Shown here piece after piece: positions 62,437 through 64,000 of a stretch of 64,000 nucleotides of DNA. This DNA is from a bacterium. Lineage in GTDB: Bacteria > Cyanobacteriota > Vampirovibrionia > Gastranaerophilales > Gastranaerophilaceae. The DNA is taken from assembly GCA_017559905.1 (NCBI GenBank), contig JAFYQF010000012.1, positions 331,101-395,100 of the forward strand. The letters run 5' to 3'. The position numbers and the translations under genes were made by a program. The notes below the pieces were generated by a model that saw nothing but the letters and a program-made list of their open reading frames with translations, searched no databases and was not told the origin of the DNA. The stretch's first letter is position 1. Every line of letters begins with the position of its first letter.

Positions 62437-63976
62437 AAAAGCAAAAAAACATTTTGAAAGAGCAACAAAAGCAGTTCTATTGTACAGAGTATCTACTAGA
62501 GAACAGCGTGAAGGTTATTCTATAGATGCACAAAGAAATAGGTTATTGAATTCGTATTGTCCTGAACATGGATTAGAAGTAAAAGAAGAATTTACTATTA
62601 TTGAAAGTTCAACAAAAGATGAACGTAAGGAGTTCAATAAAATGATAGATTATATCAAAAAACAAAAAGAACCAATTGCATTAGTTTGCGACAAAGTAGA
62701 CCGATTACAACGGAGTTTTAGAGAGCTACCTGTAATTGATGAGCTACGCAGAAGTGGAAAGTTGGAAGTACATTTTTATGTTGAACGATGTGTTTTAACA
62801 GCTCGTTCTCAAAGTCATGAATTAATGCAGTACCATTTTTATATTATGCAAGCAGAACAGTATGCAAATGCGATTTCTGATAATGTTAAACGAGCATTTT
62901 TACAACTGCGCAATGAGGGGCGACATATTGGAATTGCACCATTAGGATATATAAATATCAAAAAAGGAAGAGAACGTGCTGATTTGCAAGTGGATACTTT
63001 ACGAGCGCCTTTAATTCGCCAATTATTCGAAAAATATTCAACAGGAATGTACTCATATAGACAAATTAGGGATTACAGCATTGAAATAGGTTTAACTAAT
63101 AGACGTTCAGGGAAACCTCTGACAATCAGTCAAATTGAAAGTATGTTGCAAAACCCTTTTTATATTGGTAAAAGTTATAATCCTGAAAATGATACTTGGG
63201 TTGAGCATCCATATCACATTTTTATCCCATACGAATTGTTTGAAAAATGTCAGAAATCCAAAAATAAAAGAGCGCATAAACATTCAAATAAAACAAAGCA
63301 AGATTTTATTTTTTCCGGATTAATAACATGTAAAAACTGTGGGTGCAGAATTACTCCCGAAATAAAAAAAGGAAAATACGTTTATTTAAGACCTTTCCCA
63401 AAAAAACTCAAAAACGGATGTAAATGCAATTGTCGTGCTATCAATGAAGAGATTGCATTGAAACTTGTTACAGAGGTTATTAATAAAATTTCATTTAGTG
63501 AAGATTTACTATCAGAGGTGCTGAAGGGTGTGAAATCTCGCATTGATGTTATTCAAGGTTATAAAGAAAATTCATTAAAAAATCTTCAAGAGGCAGAGAA
63601 GCTATTAGCTCGTAAAAAACAACGATTAATTGACTTATATACCAATACTAGTGCATTAAGTCTTGAAGATTTTCAAGAGGAAAGTTCTAAAATAAGTAAG
63701 GAACAACTAATATTAAGTAATAAAATAAAGGCACAGATTCAAAATCCAGATACTATCGATGTAACCTTGGAATATTTAGTGTCTTTGAGTTTAAAGCTAC
63801 CTGTGATTTTTAAAAGTTCGAGAAATGTTCAAAAACGTGAACTTTTGAGTTTAGTATTTTCGAACTTTTACCTAGACGGTCAAAAACTGCTCTATACACT
63901 AAGAAGCCCCTTCGACTTGCTGTCGAAGCGGGCTTCTTGTTCTATTATTCTGGGGCGAAAGGATTCGAACCTCTGA
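62423..63976 (+). CDS. Large serine recombinase (integrase)
   Basis: This 517-residue integrase has an N-terminal catalytic domain with S24 in LLYRVSTREQREGYSID, the Recombinase domain (about 180-290, APLGYINIKKGRERADLQVD and IGLTNRRSGKPLTISQIE), a zinc-ribbon (CKNCGCRI and CKCNCR, near 310-345), a coiled coil and a C-terminal tail. It begins after AGGAG, overlapping the previous gene. The last codons (LGRKDSNL) run antisense into the 3' end of the tRNA-Gln. It likely moves the island. Confidence 0.92.
   Translation: MMKNKKAKKHFERATKAVLLYRVSTREQREGYSIDAQRNRLLNSYCPEHGLEVKEEFTIIESSTKDERKEFNKMIDYIKKQKEPIALVCDKVDRLQRSFRELPVIDELRRSGKLEVHFYVERCVLTARSQSHELMQYHFYIMQAEQYANAISDNVKRAFLQLRNEGRHIGIAPLGYINIKKGRERADLQVDTLRAPLIRQLFEKYSTGMYSYRQIRDYSIEIGLTNRRSGKPLTISQIESMLQNPFYIGKSYNPENDTWVEHPYHIFIPYELFEKCQKSKNKRAHKHSNKTKQDFIFSGLITCKNCGCRITPEIKKGKYVYLRPFPKKLKNGCKCNCRAINEEIALKLVTEVINKISFSEDLLSEVLKGVKSRIDVIQGYKENSLKNLQEAEKLLARKKQRLIDLYTNTSALSLEDFQEESSKISKEQLILSNKIKAQIQNPDTIDVTLEYLVSLSLKLPVIFKSSRNVQKRELLSLVFSNFYLDGQKLLYTLRSPFDLLSKRASCSIILGRKDSNL
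63901..63938. terminator. Strong hairpin within the recombinase 3' end
   Basis: Arms AAGAAGCCC...TTCGAC and GTCGAA...GGGCTTCTT with loop TTGCT. It is downstream of the tRNA-Gln on the minus strand and probably terminates that transcript, while overlapping the last codons of the recombinase gene. Confidence 0.65.
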
Positions 63977-64000
63977 ATGGCTGGACCAAAACCAGCTGCC
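63950..64000 (-). tRNA. tRNA-Gln(UUG), 3' part; 5' end outside window
   Basis: The minus-strand end has anticodon stem GCTGG/CCAGC with loop TTTTGGT and anticodon TTG, a T-arm with TTCGAAT, the acceptor 3' strand CGCCCCA and discriminator G, as in tRNA-Gln. No CCA is encoded. The D-arm and 5' acceptor are beyond the right edge. Confidence 0.88.

Noticed and set aside
1..64000. CRISPR array or Cas genes
   Set aside because: I saw no regularly spaced direct repeats of 25-40 bases and no Cas signatures on either strand.

Overview
The window is AT-rich chromosomal DNA from a diderm bacterium. An outer envelope is implied by an LptF/LptG-type permease, an MCE/MlaD protein, a type V autotransporter, TonB-like C-terminal domains and LicD-type surface decoration. 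A fused VKOR-DsbA protein, HD-GYP/GAF and NarL-type signalling, many TPR proteins and the very low GC would fit a gut Vampirovibrionia/Melainabacteria (Gastranaerophilales) lineage. That placement is inference; no rRNA or complete marker set is present.

Positions 1-40,347 are mostly ordinary chromosome. They hold housekeeping genes (rarA, ruvC, mtnA, miaB, cysE, tyrS, pheA, a phosphohexomutase, a DAHP synthase, queH, upp, a purine nucleoside phosphorylase, plsY). They also hold a signalling run (zinc-ribbon protein, GAF/HD-GYP protein, TPR protein, two response regulators, pentapeptide-repeat protein) and lineage-specific hypothetical genes. Two phage-tail-like genes sit between tyrS and pheA. 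A compact undescribed-looking cluster at 36,316-40,347 combines a von Willebrand A protein, an FHA-like polytopic membrane protein, two TonB-like proteins and a 47-residue membrane protein.

From about 40,350 the content is accessory. A decayed prophage piece carries a MuF head protein fused to a papain-like toxin domain and a truncated scaffold protein. After it comes an orphan promoter-palindrome-terminator unit that looks like a small RNA gene. Surface genes follow: an EamA-type transporter, a LicD nucleotidyltransferase, a cytidylyltransferase and a large autotransporter with alternating GGAI and FxxN motifs like chlamydial Pmp proteins. An intergenic stretch with a REP-like palindrome leads into a mobile island.

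The island, about 50,590-63,976, has a replication-like module, a small serine recombinase, a FimB-sized tyrosine recombinase, a three-gene restriction-modification system (two methyltransferase-like subunits and a GIY-YIG/helicase protein), a convergent RloAB-type pair, two small unknown genes and a large serine recombinase. The last gene runs into the 3' end of a tRNA-Gln(UUG) gene on the minus strand at the window edge. The likely theme is a mobile element whose cargo is anti-phage defence. The most unusual protein in the core region is a matrixin-like, TPR-bearing protein in which the catalytic glutamate of the zinc-protease motif is replaced by glycine.
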